Shown here one piece after another: positions 31,263-44,201 of a stretch of DNA of 64,000 nt (position 1 is its first letter; each line of letters starts with the position of its first letter). The stretch lies in assembly GCF_001457035.1 (NCBI RefSeq), contig NZ_KQ758623.1, positions 1-64,000 of the forward strand, given 5' to 3'. Under the pieces are notes generated by a model. The model worked only from the letters and a program-made list of their open reading frames with translations, ran no database searches and had not been told where the DNA came from. This DNA is from Fictibacillus enclensis. Its GTDB lineage: Bacteria > Bacillota > Bacilli > Bacillales > Fictibacillaceae. Made by a program: the position numbers and the translations under genes.

Positions 31263-33341
31263 ATGGCACGAGAATTCTCCTTAAAAAATACGCGTAACAT
31301 CGGGATCATGGCTCACATCGATGCCGGTAAAACGACAACAACTGAACGTGTACTTTACTATACAGGTCGAATCCACAAAATTGGTGAAACTCACGAAGGT
31401 GCTTCCCAAATGGACTGGATGGAGCAGGAACAAGAGCGCGGAATCACAATCACTTCCGCTGCTACAACTGCTCAGTGGAAAGGTCACCGTATCAACATCA
31501 TTGATACTCCTGGACACGTAGACTTTACAGTAGAAGTAGAACGCTCATTGCGTGTATTAGACGGAGCTGTAGCTGTACTAGATGCACAGTCTGGGGTTGA
31601 ACCACAAACTGAAACTGTATGGCGTCAAGCAACAACTTACGGGGTTCCCCGTGTAGTTTTCGTAAACAAAATGGACAAGATTGGTGCTGATTTCCTTTAC
31701 TCTGTAAAGACACTTCATGACCGTCTTGGTGCAAACGCACACCCAATTCAGCTTCCAATCGGTGCTGAAGATCAATTCGAAGCCATTATCGACCTTATCG
31801 AGATGAAAGCTGTATTCTACAGTAACGACCTTGGAACTGATATCACAATAGGTGAAATTCCTTCTGAATATCAAGAACAAGCAGAAGAGTACCGTGGAAA
31901 GCTTATCGAAGCTGTAGCTGAGCTTGATGAAGAATTGATGATGAAATACTTAGAAGGCGAAGAGTTGACTAACGACGAAATCAAAGGCGCAATTCGTCAG
32001 GGTACTGTAAATGTTGAATTTTACCCTGTAATCTGTGGCTCTGCTTTCAAAAACAAAGGTGTTCAGCTTATGCTGGATGCGGTTCTTGACTACTTGCCGG
32101 CTCCTACTGATGTAGAAGCGATCACAGGACATCTTCCTGATTCTGAAGAAGAAGTTTCTCGTCTATCAAGCGACGAAGCTCCATTCTCAGCATTGGCATT
32201 TAAAGTTATGACTGACCCTTACGTTGGTAAACTTACTTTCTTCCGTGTATATTCCGGTACATTGAACTCAGGTTCATACGTACAGAACTCTACAAAAGGT
32301 AAGCGTGAGCGCGTAGGACGTATCCTTCAAATGCACGCAAACCACCGTGAAGAGATCTCTACTGTATATGCTGGAGATATCGCGGCAGCTGTAGGTTTGA
32401 AAGATACTACAACTGGTGATACTCTTTGTGATGAGAAGGATCAGGTTATCCTTGAATCCATGGTATTCCCTGAGCCGGTAATCCACTTATCCATCGAGCC
32501 TAAATCCAAGGCTGACCAGGACAAAATGGGTATGGCTCTTGCGAAACTTGCTGAAGAGGATCCAACGTTCCGAACTGAAACTGATGAAGAAACAGGACAA
32601 ACGATCATCGGCGGTATGGGTGAACTTCACCTTGATATCCTTGTTGACCGTATGAAGCGTGAATTTAAAGTTGAAGCAAACGTTGGTGCTCCGCAGGTTG
32701 CTTACCGGGAAACCATCCGCCAAGCGGCTAAGGTTGAAGGTAAGTTCGTACGTCAGTCCGGTGGTCGTGGTCAATATGGTCACGTTTGGATCGAGTTCGA
32801 ACCAGGTGAAGAAGGATCTGGATTCGTATTTGAAAACAAAATCGTCGGTGGTGTAGTTCCTCGTGAATACATCCCAGCGGTACAATCTGGTATTGAAGAA
32901 TCAATGAAAAATGGTATGCTTGCAGGATTCCCATTGCTTGATCTTAAAGCAAGAATCGTTGACGGTTCTTACCATGACGTTGACTCCAACGAAATGGCGT
33001 TTAAGATTGCCGGTTCAATGGCACTTAAGAACGCTAAATCAAAATGTGACCCTGCTATCCTTGAGCCAATCATGAAAGTTGAAGTGGTTGTTCCTGAAGA
33101 ATACATGGGAGACATTATGGGTGACGTAACTTCCCGACGCGGACGTGTTGAAGGTATGGAAGCTCGCGGTAACGCTCAAGTGGTTAAAGCGATGGTACCA
33201 CTTGCTGAAATGTTTGGTTATGCAACATCTCTTCGTTCTCGTACACAAGGACGTGGAACTTATTCCATGCACTTTGACCACTACGAAGAAGTGCCAAAAT
33301 CCATTTCAGAAGAAATCATCAAAAAATCAACTGGACAATAA
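31263..33341 (+). CDS. fusA: Elongation factor G
   Basis: EF-G catalyses translocation with GTP hydrolysis. The 692-residue product has G1 [13 protein letters not shown], the switch segment [13 protein letters not shown]3 DTPGHVDF, and G4 NKMDK. Domains II to V follow, with the domain IV loop region around [12 protein letters not shown]. Length and motifs are normal for the single fusidic-acid-target EF-G of Bacillus. Confidence 0.98.
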   Translation: MAREFSLKNTRNIGIMAHIDAGKTTTTERVLYYTGRIHKIGETHEGASQMDWMEQEQERGITITSAATTAQWKGHRINIIDTPGHVDFTVEVERSLRVLDGAVAVLDAQSGVEPQTETVWRQATTYGVPRVVFVNKMDKIGADFLYSVKTLHDRLGANAHPIQLPIGAEDQFEAIIDLIEMKAVFYSNDLGTDITIGEIPSEYQEQAEEYRGKLIEAVAELDEELMMKYLEGEELTNDEIKGAIRQGTVNVEFYPVICGSAFKNKGVQLMLDAVLDYLPAPTDVEAITGHLPDSEEEVSRLSSDEAPFSALAFKVMTDPYVGKLTFFRVYSGTLNSGSYVQNSTKGKRERVGRILQMHANHREEISTVYAGDIAAAVGLKDTTTGDTLCDEKDQVILESMVFPEPVIHLSIEPKSKADQDKMGMALAKLAEEDPTFRTETDEETGQTIIGGMGELHLDILVDRMKREFKVEANVGAPQVAYRETIRQAAKVEGKFVRQSGGRGQYGHVWIEFEPGEEGSGFVFENKIVGGVVPREYIPAVQSGIEESMKNGMLAGFPLLDLKARIVDGSYHDVDSNEMAFKIAGSMALKNAKSKCDPAILEPIMKVEVVVPEEYMGDIMGDVTSRRGRVEGMEARGNAQVVKAMVPLAEMFGYATSLRSRTQGRGTYSMHFDHYEEVPKSISEEIIKKSTGQ

Positions 33342-33388
33342 TGGTTGACAGTTGTAACAGGCTTGCTTTTCATGTAAGCTAGAATAGG

Positions 33389-33408
33389 CAGACAATCTGT
33401 CTGTTTAT
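33389..33408 (+). promoter_or_regulatory. Small hairpin in the fusA-tuf spacer
   Basis: CAGACA and TGTCTG flank a three-base loop at 33389-33403, then TTTAT. TTGACA stands at 33345-33350 but lacks a well-spaced -10, so a tuf promoter here is possible but not demonstrated. Confidence 0.35.
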
Positions 33409-33456
33409 ATAAATAAATCAACTAATTTTCACACATAATAAGGAGGAATCTTTCTC

Positions 33457-34647
33457 ATGGCTAAAGAGAAATTTGATCGTTCCAAAACGCATGCCAATAT
33501 CGGCACAATTGGTCACGTTGACCACGGTAAAACAACTTTAACAGCTGCTATCACATCTGTACTTGCTAAAAGAAGCGGTAAAGGTGCTGCAATGGCTTAC
33601 GACCAAATCGACGGTGCTCCAGAAGAGCGCGAACGTGGAATCACAATCTCAACTGCACACGTTGAGTACGAAACTGACAAGCGTCACTATGCACACGTTG
33701 ACTGCCCAGGACACGCTGACTATGTTAAAAACATGATCACTGGTGCTGCACAAATGGACGGAGGGATCCTAGTAGTATCTGCTGCTGACGGCCCAATGCC
33801 ACAAACTCGTGAGCACATCCTTCTTTCTCGTCAAGTAGGTGTTCCTTACCTAGTTGTATTCTTGAACAAATGTGACATGGTAGATGACGAAGAACTTCTT
33901 GAACTAGTTGAAATGGAAGTTCGTGACCTTCTTACCGAGTACGATTTCCCAGGAGACGATGTTCCTGTAATCAAAGGTTCTGCTCTTAAAGCTCTTGAAG
34001 GAGATGCTGAGTGGGAAGAAAAAATCATCGAACTTATGGACGCAGTTGACGAGTACATCCCAACTCCTCCACGTGACACTGAAAAGCCATTCATGATGCC
34101 TGTTGAGGATGTATTCTCAATCACTGGCCGTGGTACAGTTGCTACTGGACGTGTTGAGCGTGGACAAGTTAAAGTCGGTGACGTTGTTGAGATCCTTGGT
34201 CTTACTGAAGAGCCAAAATCAACTACTGTAACTGGTGTTGAAATGTTCCGTAAACTTCTTGACTATGCTGAAGCTGGTGACAACATCGGTGCACTTCTTC
34301 GTGGGGTATCCCGTGAGGATGTTGAGCGTGGACAAGTTCTTGCTAAGCCAGGAACTGTTAAAGCTCACACTAAATTCAAATCTGAAGTTTACGTTCTTTC
34401 AAAAGAAGAAGGTGGACGTCACACTCCATTCTTCTCTAACTACCGTCCTCAGTTCTACTTCCGTACAACTGACGTAACGGGTATCATCCAACTTCCAGAA
34501 GGAACTGAAATGGTTATGCCTGGAGACAACATCGAAATGACTGTTGAACTAATCGCTCCAATCGCGATCGAAGAAGGAACTAAGTTCTCTATTCGTGAAG
34601 GTGGACGTACAGTAGGTGCTGGAGTAGTAGCAACTATCACTGAATAG
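33457..34647 (+). CDS. tuf: Elongation factor Tu
   Basis: EF-Tu delivers aminoacyl-tRNA to the ribosome. The 396-residue product has G1 [25 protein letters not shown]3 [12 protein letters not shown] and G4 NKCDM. The domain II/III signatures ([13 protein letters not shown]) and the C-terminal [10 protein letters not shown] follow. Codon choice is highly biased, as expected for an abundant protein. A terminator follows; B. subtilis has ybaC next, which is absent here. Confidence 0.98.
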   Translation: MAKEKFDRSKTHANIGTIGHVDHGKTTLTAAITSVLAKRSGKGAAMAYDQIDGAPEERERGITISTAHVEYETDKRHYAHVDCPGHADYVKNMITGAAQMDGGILVVSAADGPMPQTREHILLSRQVGVPYLVVFLNKCDMVDDEELLELVEMEVRDLLTEYDFPGDDVPVIKGSALKALEGDAEWEEKIIELMDAVDEYIPTPPRDTEKPFMMPVEDVFSITGRGTVATGRVERGQVKVGDVVEILGLTEEPKSTTVTGVEMFRKLLDYAEAGDNIGALLRGVSREDVERGQVLAKPGTVKAHTKFKSEVYVLSKEEGGRHTPFFSNYRPQFYFRTTDVTGIIQLPEGTEMVMPGDNIEMTVELIAPIAIEEGTKFSIREGGRTVGAGVVATITE

Positions 34648-34660
34648 TCTTTCATATAAA

Positions 34661-34691
34661 AAAGCATCCCGATTGCCGGGGTGCTTTTTTT
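34661..34691 (+). terminator. Terminator after tuf
   Basis: AGCATCCCG (34663-34671) pairs with CGGGGTGCT (34677-34685) and is followed by seven T. It closes the str operon. Confidence 0.93.
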
Positions 34692-34747
34692 GTTTTTATA
34701 ATATAGAAGAAACACGACATGACCATTTTTTCAATTTGTATTTTCCC

Positions 34748-34776
34748 TTGATTTTGAGCGGTTTTACCCCTATAAT
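34748..34776 (+). promoter_or_regulatory. S10 operon promoter P1
   Basis: TTGATT (34748-34753) is followed after 17 bases by a perfect TATAAT (34771-34776). It is the upstream member of a tandem pair. Confidence 0.75.
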
Positions 34777-34781
34777 AGTAA

Positions 34782-35297
<516 letters not shown>

Positions 35298-35354
35298 TTC
35301 GTGTGAATTCACAATATAAAAACAACATTTAACATTTAATAGGAGGTGTGACTA

Positions 35355-35993
35355 ATGGCCAAAGGAATCTTAGGTAAAAAAGTTGGAATGACTCAAGTGT
35401 TTGCAGAAAACGGTGATCTTATCCCAGTTACTGTGGTAGAAGTTACTCCAAACGTTGTTCTTCAAAAGAAAAGTGCTGAAAACGACGGATACGAAGCAAT
35501 CCAATTAGGATTTGATGACAAGAAAGAAAGCCGTGTGAACAAGCCTGCAAAAGGGCATGCTGCTAAAGCTAACACAAACCCTAAGCGCTTCGTTAAAGAA
35601 TTCCGCAATGTAGAAGGCGCGGAATATGAGGTTGGTCAGGAAGTCAAGGTTGATATTTTCGCAGAAGGTGACATCGTGGATGTAACCGGCACATCAAAAG
35701 GTAAAGGATTCCAAGGTGTAATCAAGCGCCACGGACAATCCCGCGGACCGATGAGCCATGGTTCCCGTTACCACCGTCGTCCTGGTTCTATGGGTGCAGT
35801 TGACCCTAACCGTGTATTCAAAGGTAAAAACCTACCTGGACGTACAGGCGGAGATACAATTACTGTTCAAAACCTAGAAGTAGTAAAAGTTGACGCTGAG
35901 CGCAACTTGCTTCTAATCAAAGGTAACGTACCTGGTGCGAAGAAAAGCTACGTTACAATCAATGCAGCTGTAAAAGCAAAAGAAGCTAAATAA
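35355..35993 (+). CDS. rplC: Ribosomal protein L3
   Basis: L3 is an early 50S assembly protein whose long loop reaches the peptidyl transferase centre. The 212-residue product begins [16 protein letters not shown] and has [22 protein letters not shown] in two pieces and the loop residues around [18 protein letters not shown]. Its length is slightly above the B. subtilis 209. It is spaced 57 bases from rpsJ and 17 from rplD. Confidence 0.97.
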   Translation: MAKGILGKKVGMTQVFAENGDLIPVTVVEVTPNVVLQKKSAENDGYEAIQLGFDDKKESRVNKPAKGHAAKANTNPKRFVKEFRNVEGAEYEVGQEVKVDIFAEGDIVDVTGTSKGKGFQGVIKRHGQSRGPMSHGSRYHRRPGSMGAVDPNRVFKGKNLPGRTGGDTITVQNLEVVKVDAERNLLLIKGNVPGAKKSYVTINAAVKAKEAK

Positions 35994-36010
35994 GAAGGGA
36001 GGATACATCG

Positions 36011-36634
36011 ATGCCTAAAGTAGCTATTTACAAACAAGATGGTTCTCAAGCAGGCGACCTAGAGCTTAATGCTTCCGTTTTCGGTATTGAACCAAACCAA
36101 AATGTGTTATTTGATGCTGTTGTTATGCAGCAAGCGTCTCAACGCCAAGGCAACCATGACGTGAAAAACCGTTCTGAAGTTGCTGGTGGTGGACGCAAGC
36201 CATGGAGACAAAAAGGAACTGGACGTGCTCGTCAAGGTTCAATCCGCTCTCCACAATGGGTTGGCGGTGGAGTGGTTTTCGGACCAACACCAAGAAGCTA
36301 TTCATTTAAATTACCTAAGAAAGTACGCCGTTTAGCAATTAAATCCGCACTTTCTTCAAAGGTTATCGATAATAACCTAGTCGTACTTGAAGCTCTTTCT
36401 TTTGACGCTCCTAAGACAAAAGACATGAAACAAGTACTAACAAATCTATCCGCAGATCGCAAAGCACTTGTTGTGACAGGTGACTTCAACGAATTTGTTG
36501 CGTTATCTGCTCGTAACATCCCTGGTGTAACAGTCGTTACAGCAAGCGGTGTAAACGTGCTTGATGTGCTTAACCACGACAAGCTTGTTATGACAAGAGA
36601 CGCTGTGGAAAAAGTAGAGGAGGTGCTTGCATAA
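36011..36634 (+). CDS. rplD: Ribosomal protein L4
   Basis: L4 lines the exit tunnel with L22. The 207-residue product contains the tunnel loop [19 protein letters not shown], where macrolide resistance changes arise, in wild-type form, plus [18 protein letters not shown]. In enterobacteria L4 represses the S10 operon; that mechanism is not known in Bacillus. The stop overlaps the rplW start by one base. Confidence 0.97.
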   Translation: MPKVAIYKQDGSQAGDLELNASVFGIEPNQNVLFDAVVMQQASQRQGNHDVKNRSEVAGGGRKPWRQKGTGRARQGSIRSPQWVGGGVVFGPTPRSYSFKLPKKVRRLAIKSALSSKVIDNNLVVLEALSFDAPKTKDMKQVLTNLSADRKALVVTGDFNEFVALSARNIPGVTVVTASGVNVLDVLNHDKLVMTRDAVEKVEEVLA

Positions 36635-36921
36635 TGGATGCACGAGATATTATTAAGCGCCCCGTAATTACAGAGCGTTCTACTGAAATTATGGCTGATG
36701 GTAAATACACTTTTGAAGTCGACACTCGCGCAACAAAGACTCAAATCAAGTCTTCTCTTGAAGAAATCTTTGGGATTAAAGTTGCATCAGTAAACACTGT
36801 AAACTCCAAAGGGAAATTCAAGCGTGTAGGTCGTCATTCTGGTTACACTGCAAAGCGTAAGAAGGCGATTATTACACTAACTCCAGAAAGCAAAGAACTA
36901 GACTTCTTTGAGGGAGTATAA
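36634..36921 (+). CDS. rplW: Ribosomal protein L23
   Basis: L23 stands at the tunnel exit and docks trigger factor and SRP. The 95-residue product contains [19 protein letters not shown], the family signature, and [18 protein letters not shown]. Its ATG overlaps the rplD stop (TAATG), and AGGAGGTG within the end of rplD is the ribosome site. Confidence 0.97.
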   Translation: MDARDIIKRPVITERSTEIMADGKYTFEVDTRATKTQIKSSLEEIFGIKVASVNTVNSKGKFKRVGRHSGYTAKRKKAIITLTPESKELDFFEGV

Positions 36922-36952
36922 ACCGAGAAACAGGTAAAGGAGGGAAACACAC

Positions 36953-37783
36953 ATGGGTATCAAAAAGTTTAAACCGATCACTAACGGTCGTCGTAATATG
37001 ACTCAATTGGACTTCGCTGAGATTACAACTGACCAACCGGAAAAATCATTGCTTGCTCCGCTAAGCAAAAAGGCTGGACGTAACAACCAAGGTAAACTTA
37101 CTGTTCGTCACCAAGGCGGTGGGCACAAGCGTAAATACAGAATTATCGACTTTAAGCGTAACAAAGATGGAATACCAGGACGCGTTGCTACGATCGAATA
37201 TGATCCAAACCGTACGGCTAACATCGCGCTAATCAACTATGTTGATGGTGAAAAACGTTACATTCTTGCTCCTAAAGGACTTAAAGTTGGTCAAGAAATC
37301 ATGGCCGGCCCTGAGGCTGACATTAAAGTAGGGAATGCACTTCCACTTGCGAACATTCCTGTAGGTTCTACAATCCACAATATCGAGCTTAAACCTGGTA
37401 AAGGCGGTCAGCTGGTTCGTTCTGCTGGTGCTGAAGCTCAGCTTCTTGGTAAAGAAGAAAAGTACGCTCTTGTTCGTCTAGGTTCTGGCGAAGTTCGTAT
37501 GATCCTTCTAACTTGCCGTGCAACAATCGGTCAAGTAGGTAACCTTGAACATGAACTAGTTAACGTAGGTAAAGCCGGTCGTTCTCGCTGGATGGGTATC
37601 CGTCCGACAGTTCGTGGTTCTGTAATGAACCCTAATGATCACCCACACGGTGGTGGTGAAGGACGCGCTCCAATCGGACGTAAATCACCAATGTCACCAT
37701 GGGGCAAACCGACTCTTGGTTACAAGACTCGTAAGAAAAACAATCCAACAGACAAGTACATCGTACGTCGTCGTAAAAAATAA
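36953..37783 (+). CDS. rplB: Ribosomal protein L2
   Basis: L2 is required for subunit association and peptidyl transferase activity. The 276-residue product contains [18 protein letters not shown] and, near the C terminus, [19 protein letters not shown] with the conserved histidine of the peptidyl transferase region. AAGGAGGG precedes ATG 36953. Confidence 0.98.
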   Translation: MGIKKFKPITNGRRNMTQLDFAEITTDQPEKSLLAPLSKKAGRNNQGKLTVRHQGGGHKRKYRIIDFKRNKDGIPGRVATIEYDPNRTANIALINYVDGEKRYILAPKGLKVGQEIMAGPEADIKVGNALPLANIPVGSTIHNIELKPGKGGQLVRSAGAEAQLLGKEEKYALVRLGSGEVRMILLTCRATIGQVGNLEHELVNVGKAGRSRWMGIRPTVRGSVMNPNDHPHGGGEGRAPIGRKSPMSPWGKPTLGYKTRKKNNPTDKYIVRRRKK

Positions 37784-37840
37784 CGTGTTTGTTCTACGGT
37801 TCAATCGAACCGTAGCGCAATCGCGAAGGGAGGTTCACGT

Positions 37841-38119
37841 ATGGGTCGCAGTTTGAAAAAAGGACCTTTTGTTGATGACCACTTAATGAAAAAAGTTGAA
37901 GGCTTGAACGAATCTAATGACAAAAAAGTTATTAAAACTTGGTCTCGCCGTTCAACAATTTTCCCGGAATTCATCGGACACACATTAGCAGTATATGATG
38001 GCCGTAAGCATGTACCGGTTTATGTTACAGAAGACATGGTCGGACACAAGTTGGGTGAATTTGCACCAACACGTACTTATAAAGGTCATGCCGCTGATGA
38101 TAAGAAAACAAGACGTTAA
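37841..38119 (+). CDS. rpsS: Ribosomal protein S19
   Basis: S19 sits in the 30S head, bound with S13 near the A-site tRNA and intersubunit bridge. The 92-residue product begins [18 protein letters not shown] and includes [21 protein letters not shown], both family signatures. It is spaced 57 bases from rplB and 19 from rplV. Confidence 0.97.
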   Translation: MGRSLKKGPFVDDHLMKKVEGLNESNDKKVIKTWSRRSTIFPEFIGHTLAVYDGRKHVPVYVTEDMVGHKLGEFAPTRTYKGHAADDKKTRR

Positions 38120-38138
38120 TTGAGGGGAGGTACACAAA

Positions 38139-38480
38139 ATGCAAGCAAAAGCTGTTGCTAAACAAGTGCGTATTGCTCCTCGTAAAGCTAGAATTGTTAT
38201 CGATTTGATTCGAGGTAAGCAAGTAGGCGAAGCACTTGCGATTCTACGCCTTACACCAAAAGCTGCTTCTCCAGTGATTGAAAAGGTGTTAAAATCTGCT
38301 ATCGCAAACGCGGAACACAACTATGAAATGGAACCAAACAACCTTGTGGTATCATCTGCATTCGTAGATGAAGGCATTACGTTAAAACGTTTCCGTCCTC
38401 GTGCAATGGGACGTGCAAGCCGTATTAACAAGCGTACTAGCCACATCACTATCGTTGTTTCTGAAAAGAAGGAGGGATAA
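38139..38480 (+). CDS. rplV: Ribosomal protein L22
   Basis: L22 lines the exit tunnel with its long beta-hairpin, the second macrolide-resistance site. The 113-residue product contains [18 protein letters not shown] and the hairpin [19 protein letters not shown] without insertions. It is separated from rpsC by three bases. Confidence 0.97.
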   Translation: MQAKAVAKQVRIAPRKARIVIDLIRGKQVGEALAILRLTPKAASPVIEKVLKSAIANAEHNYEMEPNNLVVSSAFVDEGITLKRFRPRAMGRASRINKRTSHITIVVSEKKEG

Positions 38481-38483
38481 GAC

Positions 38484-39772
<1,289 letters not shown>

Positions 39773-39793
39773 TATTGAGAGGAGGTTCGCACA

Positions 39794-40057
39794 ATGAGTG
39801 AACGAAATCAACGTAAAGTTTATCTTGGCCGTGTAGTTTCTGACAAGATGGACAAAACAATCACTGTGCTTGTAGAGACTTACAAAAAGCACCCTTTATA
39901 TAACAAGCGTGTTAAGTACTCTAAAAAGTTCAAAGCTCATGATGAAAACAACACTGCAAAAGTGAATGATTTGGTAAGAATCATGGAAACTCGTCCGCTT
40001 TCTAAAGACAAGCGTTTCCGTTTGGTAGAAGTGGTTGAAGAAGCAGTAGTTATTTAA
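39794..40057 (+). CDS. rpsQ: Ribosomal protein S17
   Basis: S17 is a primary 16S rRNA binder of OB fold. The 87-residue product has [41 protein letters not shown] and [23 protein letters not shown] precedes ATG 39794. Confidence 0.97.
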   Translation: MSERNQRKVYLGRVVSDKMDKTITVLVETYKKHPLYNKRVKYSKKFKAHDENNTAKVNDLVRIMETRPLSKDKRFRLVEVVEEAVVI

Positions 40058-40101
40058 TATATGTTCGGATCGAAAATGTATCCGAAAGGAGGTCAATTCG
40101 C

Positions 40102-40470
40102 ATGATTCAACAAGAGACTCGTTTAAAAGTAGCTGACAACTCTGGTGCTCGTGAGTTATTATGCATTAAAGTTCTTGGCGGCTCTGGACGCAAATACGCT
40201 AACGTTGGTGACATCATCGTCTGTTCTGTAAAATCCGCAACACCAGGCGGCGTTGTTAAGAAAGGTGACGTTGTTAAAGCGGTAGTTGTTCGCACAAAAC
40301 GCGGAATGCACCGTAACGACGGATCCACTATCCGTTTTGACGAGAACGCAGCAGTAATCGTTCGTGATGATAAAGGTCCTCGTGGTACTCGTATCTTTGG
40401 ACCAGTTGCTCGTGAACTTCGTGACAAACAGTTCATGAAGATCGTTTCACTTGCTCCAGAAGTGCTTTAA
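40102..40470 (+). CDS. rplN: Ribosomal protein L14
   Basis: L14 forms intersubunit bridges and binds the silencing factor RsfS. The 122-residue product starts [27 protein letters not shown] in two pieces and contains [20 protein letters not shown] and [15 protein letters not shown]. The start is preceded by AAAGGAGG. Confidence 0.98.
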   Translation: MIQQETRLKVADNSGARELLCIKVLGGSGRKYANVGDIIVCSVKSATPGGVVKKGDVVKAVVVRTKRGMHRNDGSTIRFDENAAVIVRDDKGPRGTRIFGPVARELRDKQFMKIVSLAPEVL

Positions 40471-40526
40471 TATCAATAGAATGCAAGGCTCAAATCTGCA
40501 GGCTTGTAAGGAGGTGCAACACGCTC

Positions 40527-40841
40527 ATGCCAATGCATGTTAAAAAAGGCGATAAAGTACAAGTGATTTCCGGTAAGGATAAAGGCAAACAAGGAGTAAT
40601 TCTTGAAGCTTATCCGAAACAAAATCGTGTCCTTGTAGAAGGCGTTAATATCGTTAAGAAACACTCGAAACCGTCTCAGGCTAATCCACAAGGTGGAATC
40701 GTAAGCCTAGAAGCTCCGGTTCATGTTTCTAACGTAATGCCTCTAGATCCAAAGACAAACGTTCCTACCCGTGTAGGATACAAAGAAGTCGATGGTAAAA
40801 AAGTTCGTGTAGCTAAATCAGGTGAAGTTTTAGATAAATAA
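40527..40841 (+). CDS. rplX: Ribosomal protein L24
   Basis: L24 initiates 50S assembly and lies at the tunnel exit. The 104-residue product has the KOW motif [18 protein letters not shown] and the ending PRVGYK-like segment [20 protein letters not shown] 40527 is 10 bases after AAGGAGGTG; ATG 40533, which would match the B. subtilis start MHVKKGDKV, is farther away and less likely but possible. Confidence 0.95.
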   Translation: MPMHVKKGDKVQVISGKDKGKQGVILEAYPKQNRVLVEGVNIVKKHSKPSQANPQGGIVSLEAPVHVSNVMPLDPKTNVPTRVGYKEVDGKKVRVAKSGEVLDK

Positions 40842-40865
40842 TCGCAGTGAAAGGAGGGCATCTTG

Positions 40866-41405
40866 ATGAACCGTCTACAAGAGCGTTATAAAAGTGAGAT
40901 TGTTCCTTCTCTAGTAGAGAAGTTTAACTACACTTCTGTAATGGAAGTTCCAAAGATCGAAAAAATCGTAATCAACATGGGTGTTGGTGACGCAGTTTCC
41001 AACTCTAAAGTGCTGGATACAGCTGTTGAAGAACTAACTACAATCGCTGGTCAAAAGCCAGTTATTACTCGTGCTAAGAAATCTATCGCAGGCTTCAAGC
41101 TTCGTGAAGGGATGCCAATCGGTACAAAAGTTACTCTTCGCGGAGAGCGCATGTATGATTTCTTAGACAAACTAATCGCAGTTGCACTTCCACGTGTACG
41201 TGACTTCCGTGGTATTTCAAAGAAAGCTTTTGATGGCCGTGGTAACTACACTCTTGGTGTTAAAGAACAATTGATCTTCCCAGAGATCGATTACGATAAA
41301 GTAAATAAAGTTCGCGGTATGGACATCGTTATCGTAACGACTGCCAACACGGACGAAGAGGCTCGTGAGCTATTGACTCAAGTAGGAATGCCTTTCCAAA
41401 AATAA
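40866..41405 (+). CDS. rplE: Ribosomal protein L5
   Basis: L5 forms the 5S RNP with L18 and contacts P-site tRNA. The 179-residue product begins [20 protein letters not shown] and contains [34 protein letters not shown] and [23 protein letters not shown] 40866 gives the standard length; the TTG three bases upstream is unnecessary. Confidence 0.97.
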   Translation: MNRLQERYKSEIVPSLVEKFNYTSVMEVPKIEKIVINMGVGDAVSNSKVLDTAVEELTTIAGQKPVITRAKKSIAGFKLREGMPIGTKVTLRGERMYDFLDKLIAVALPRVRDFRGISKKAFDGRGNYTLGVKEQLIFPEIDYDKVNKVRGMDIVIVTTANTDEEARELLTQVGMPFQK

Positions 41406-41412
41406 TCTTTAA

Positions 41413-41616
<204 letters not shown>

Positions 41617-41648
41617 TACCCTGAACAAAGGGAAGGAGGTAAATATCA

Positions 41649-42047
41649 ATGGTCATGACAGATCCAATTGCAGATATGCTTACTCGTATTCGCAACGCTA
41701 ACACCGTTCGTCACGATAAATTAGAGGTTCCTGGTTCTACAATTAAAAAAGAGATCGCAGAAATCCTCAAGCGTGAAGGTTTTGTACGCGATGTAGAATA
41801 CATTGAAGATAATAAACAAGGGATGATTCGCATCTTCCTTAAATACGGTTCTAACAATGAGCGTGTAATTACTGGTCTTAAGAGAATCAGTAAGCCTGGA
41901 CTTCGTGTATACGCAAAATCAACTGAACTTCCACGAGTACTTGGAGGATTGGGGATTGCGCTTGTATCCACTTCAAAAGGCATTCTAACTGACAAAGAAG
42001 CTCGCCAGCAACAAGTCGGCGGCGAAGTATTAGCATACGTTTGGTAA
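41649..42047 (+). CDS. rpsH: Ribosomal protein S8
   Basis: S8 binds the central domain of 16S rRNA. The 132-residue product begins [17 protein letters not shown] and ends [20 protein letters not shown]...GEVLAYVW, the family C-terminal signature. In E. coli S8 represses the spc operon; no such site was recognised here. Confidence 0.97.
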   Translation: MVMTDPIADMLTRIRNANTVRHDKLEVPGSTIKKEIAEILKREGFVRDVEYIEDNKQGMIRIFLKYGSNNERVITGLKRISKPGLRVYAKSTELPRVLGGLGIALVSTSKGILTDKEARQQQVGGEVLAYVW

Positions 42048-42075
42048 AATTTTAGCAGCGAATGGAGGTGTCATT

Positions 42076-42612
42076 ATGTCTCGCATAGGTAATAAACCTG
42101 TTGAGATCCCAAGCGGCGTAACAGTTGATGTGAAGGATAACTTCGTAACTGTTAAAGGTCCAAAGGGAGAACTAACTCGACAATTCAGCAAAGATATTAA
42201 AATTAACGTGGCTGAAAGCACAATCACTTTTGAACGCCCGAGCGATCACAAAGAGCACCGTGCTTTACACGGAACAACTAGAAGCGTACTTAACAACATG
42301 GTTATCGGTGTTACTAACGGCTACGAAAGAGCACTCGAAATCATTGGTGTAGGTTACCGTGCATCTAAATCTGGAAACAAACTGATCCTTAACGTTGGAT
42401 ACTCTCACCCAGTAGAAATCGTTCCTGAAAACGGAATCGACATCGATGTTCCTTCTAACACAAGAGTGGTAGTTAAAGGTATCGATAAGCAGCGTGTTGG
42501 TGAAGTTGCAGCAAACATCCGTTCAATCCGTTCTCCAGAGCCTTACAAAGGTAAAGGAATTCGTTATGAAGGTGAGTTTGTACGACGTAAAGAAGGTAAG
42601 ACTGGTAAATAA
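42076..42612 (+). CDS. rplF: Ribosomal protein L6
   Basis: L6 lies near the sarcin-ricin loop and factor-binding site. The 178-residue product has two homologous domains. It begins [17 protein letters not shown] and ends with the signature [25 protein letters not shown] in pieces. Gentamicin-resistance positions in the C-terminal domain look wild type. Confidence 0.97.
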   Translation: MSRIGNKPVEIPSGVTVDVKDNFVTVKGPKGELTRQFSKDIKINVAESTITFERPSDHKEHRALHGTTRSVLNNMVIGVTNGYERALEIIGVGYRASKSGNKLILNVGYSHPVEIVPENGIDIDVPSNTRVVVKGIDKQRVGEVAANIRSIRSPEPYKGKGIRYEGEFVRRKEGKTGK

Positions 42613-42648
42613 GACCGGTTAAGAAGTTAGCGGAAAGGAGTGCATAGG

Positions 42649-43011
42649 ATGATCACTAAAGCGGATAAAAATGTCGCTCGTAAAAAAAGACATGCTCGTG
42701 TTCGCCGCTCTGTAATCGGAACAGCAGAACGTCCTCGTTTGAACGTATTCCGTTCTAGCAAGCACATTTATGCTCAACTGATCGACGATGTGAACGGAGT
42801 AACAATCGCATCTGCCTCTTCTATGGATAAAGAAGCAGGTATCGAAAACGGCGGTAACGTTGAAGCAGCGAAAGCAGTCGGCGAAGCTATTGCTAAGCGT
42901 GGTTCAGAAAATGGCGTTAAAGTAGTAGTATTCGACCGTGGCGGTTATTTATATCATGGACGTGTAAAAGCATTAGCTGATGCAGCCCGTGAGGCTGGGT
43001 TAGAATTTTAA
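42649..43011 (+). CDS. rplR: Ribosomal protein L18
   Basis: L18 binds 5S rRNA together with L5. The 120-residue product begins [21 protein letters not shown] and contains [20 protein letters not shown] and [26 protein letters not shown] 42649 fits known starts; the longer frame from GTG 42640 lies on the ribosome site. Confidence 0.96.
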   Translation: MITKADKNVARKKRHARVRRSVIGTAERPRLNVFRSSKHIYAQLIDDVNGVTIASASSMDKEAGIENGGNVEAAKAVGEAIAKRGSENGVKVVVFDRGGYLYHGRVKALADAAREAGLEF

Positions 43012-43028
43012 TAGAAGGAGGGAAACTG

Positions 43029-43526
43029 ATGCGTATCGACCCTAATAAACTTGAACTTGAAGAACGTGTCGTAACGGTCAACCGTGTAGCGAAGGTTGTA
43101 AAAGGTGGACGTCGTTTCCGCTTTGCTGCAGTTGTTGTCGTTGGTGACAAAAATGGTCATGTCGGATTTGGTACTGGTAAAGCTCAAGAGGTACCAGATG
43201 CGATCCGCAAAGCAATTGAAGACGCAAAGAAAAATCTTATTACAGTACCAGTTGTTCGTACAACAATCCCTCACCAAATTACAGGACAATTTGGCGCAGG
43301 AAAAGTATTGCTTAAGCCTGCTTCCGAGGGTACTGGAGTTATCGCAGGTGGACCTGTCCGTGCGGTACTAGAACTTGCTGGAGTAGCTGATATTCTTTCT
43401 AAATCACTTGGATCTAACAACCCAATCAACATGGTGCGTGCTACGATCGAAGGATTAAGAAATCTTAAACGTGCTGAGGACGTTGCGAAACTTCGCGGCA
43501 AATCAGTCGAAGAGCTTTTAGGTTAA
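43029..43526 (+). CDS. rpsE: Ribosomal protein S5
   Basis: S5 shapes the mRNA entry site and accuracy centre; spectinomycin-resistance changes arise in its N-terminal loop. The 165-residue product includes [23 protein letters not shown] in pieces, with the loop intact, and [24 protein letters not shown] precedes ATG 43029. Confidence 0.97.
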   Translation: MRIDPNKLELEERVVTVNRVAKVVKGGRRFRFAAVVVVGDKNGHVGFGTGKAQEVPDAIRKAIEDAKKNLITVPVVRTTIPHQITGQFGAGKVLLKPASEGTGVIAGGPVRAVLELAGVADILSKSLGSNNPINMVRATIEGLRNLKRAEDVAKLRGKSVEELLG

Positions 43527-43540
43527 GGAGGGAACAGTAG

Positions 43541-43729
43541 ATGGCTAAGAAATTAGAAATCACCCTCACACGCAGTGTTATCGGACGTCCTGAGAATCAG
43601 CGTGTAACTGTTAAGACTTTAGGTCTTAGAAAAATGCATCAAACGGTTGTACACGAAGACAACCAAGCTATCCGTGGTATGGTTAACAAGGTATCTCACC
43701 TTGTAACTGTAAACGAAATCGACGCGTAA
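43541..43729 (+). CDS. rpmD: Ribosomal protein L30
   Basis: L30 is a small peripheral 50S protein. The 62-residue product reads [18 protein letters not shown] and [20 protein letters not shown], the L30 signatures. AAGGAGGG lies just upstream, and the gene falls between rpsE and rplO as in all Bacilli. Confidence 0.96.
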   Translation: MAKKLEITLTRSVIGRPENQRVTVKTLGLRKMHQTVVHEDNQAIRGMVNKVSHLVTVNEIDA

Positions 43730-43760
43730 AACGCTAATAAAATCATGAGGAGGTGCTCAC

Positions 43761-44201
43761 ATGAAACTTCATGAGTTGAAACCAGCTGAAGGATCCCGTT
43801 CAACACGCAACCGCGTAGGACGTGGTATCGGTTCAGGAAATGGTAAAACAAGTGGTCGTGGACACAAAGGTCAAAAAGCACGTTCTGGTGGCGGAGTTCG
43901 TCCTGGATTTGAGGGTGGACAAAACCCATTAGCACGTCGTTTGCCTAAACGTGGATTCACAAACCCAACTCGCAAAGAGTACTCAATTGTTAATCTTGAA
44001 AAGCTTACACGTTTTGAAGAAGGTACAGAGGTAACTCCGGAACTTCTTATCGAGACTGGTGTGGTAAGCAAAGAAAACAGCGGCATTAAAGTGTTAGGAA
44101 ATGGCAAGTTAGGAGTTAAGCTTACAGTTAAGGCCCATAAGTTCTCCGCTTCTGCTAAAGAAGCGATTGAAGCGGCCGGCGGAAAAACTGAGGTGATTTA
44201 A
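43761..44201 (+). CDS. rplO: Ribosomal protein L15
   Basis: L15 is a late-assembling 50S protein. The 146-residue product has the basic N-terminal extension [23 protein letters not shown] in pieces and the C-terminal [22 protein letters not shown] signature. Its stop overlaps the secY ATG by one base, coupling ribosome and Sec channel synthesis. Confidence 0.97.
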   Translation: MKLHELKPAEGSRSTRNRVGRGIGSGNGKTSGRGHKGQKARSGGGVRPGFEGGQNPLARRLPKRGFTNPTRKEYSIVNLEKLTRFEEGTEVTPELLIETGVVSKENSGIKVLGNGKLGVKLTVKAHKFSASAKEAIEAAGGKTEVI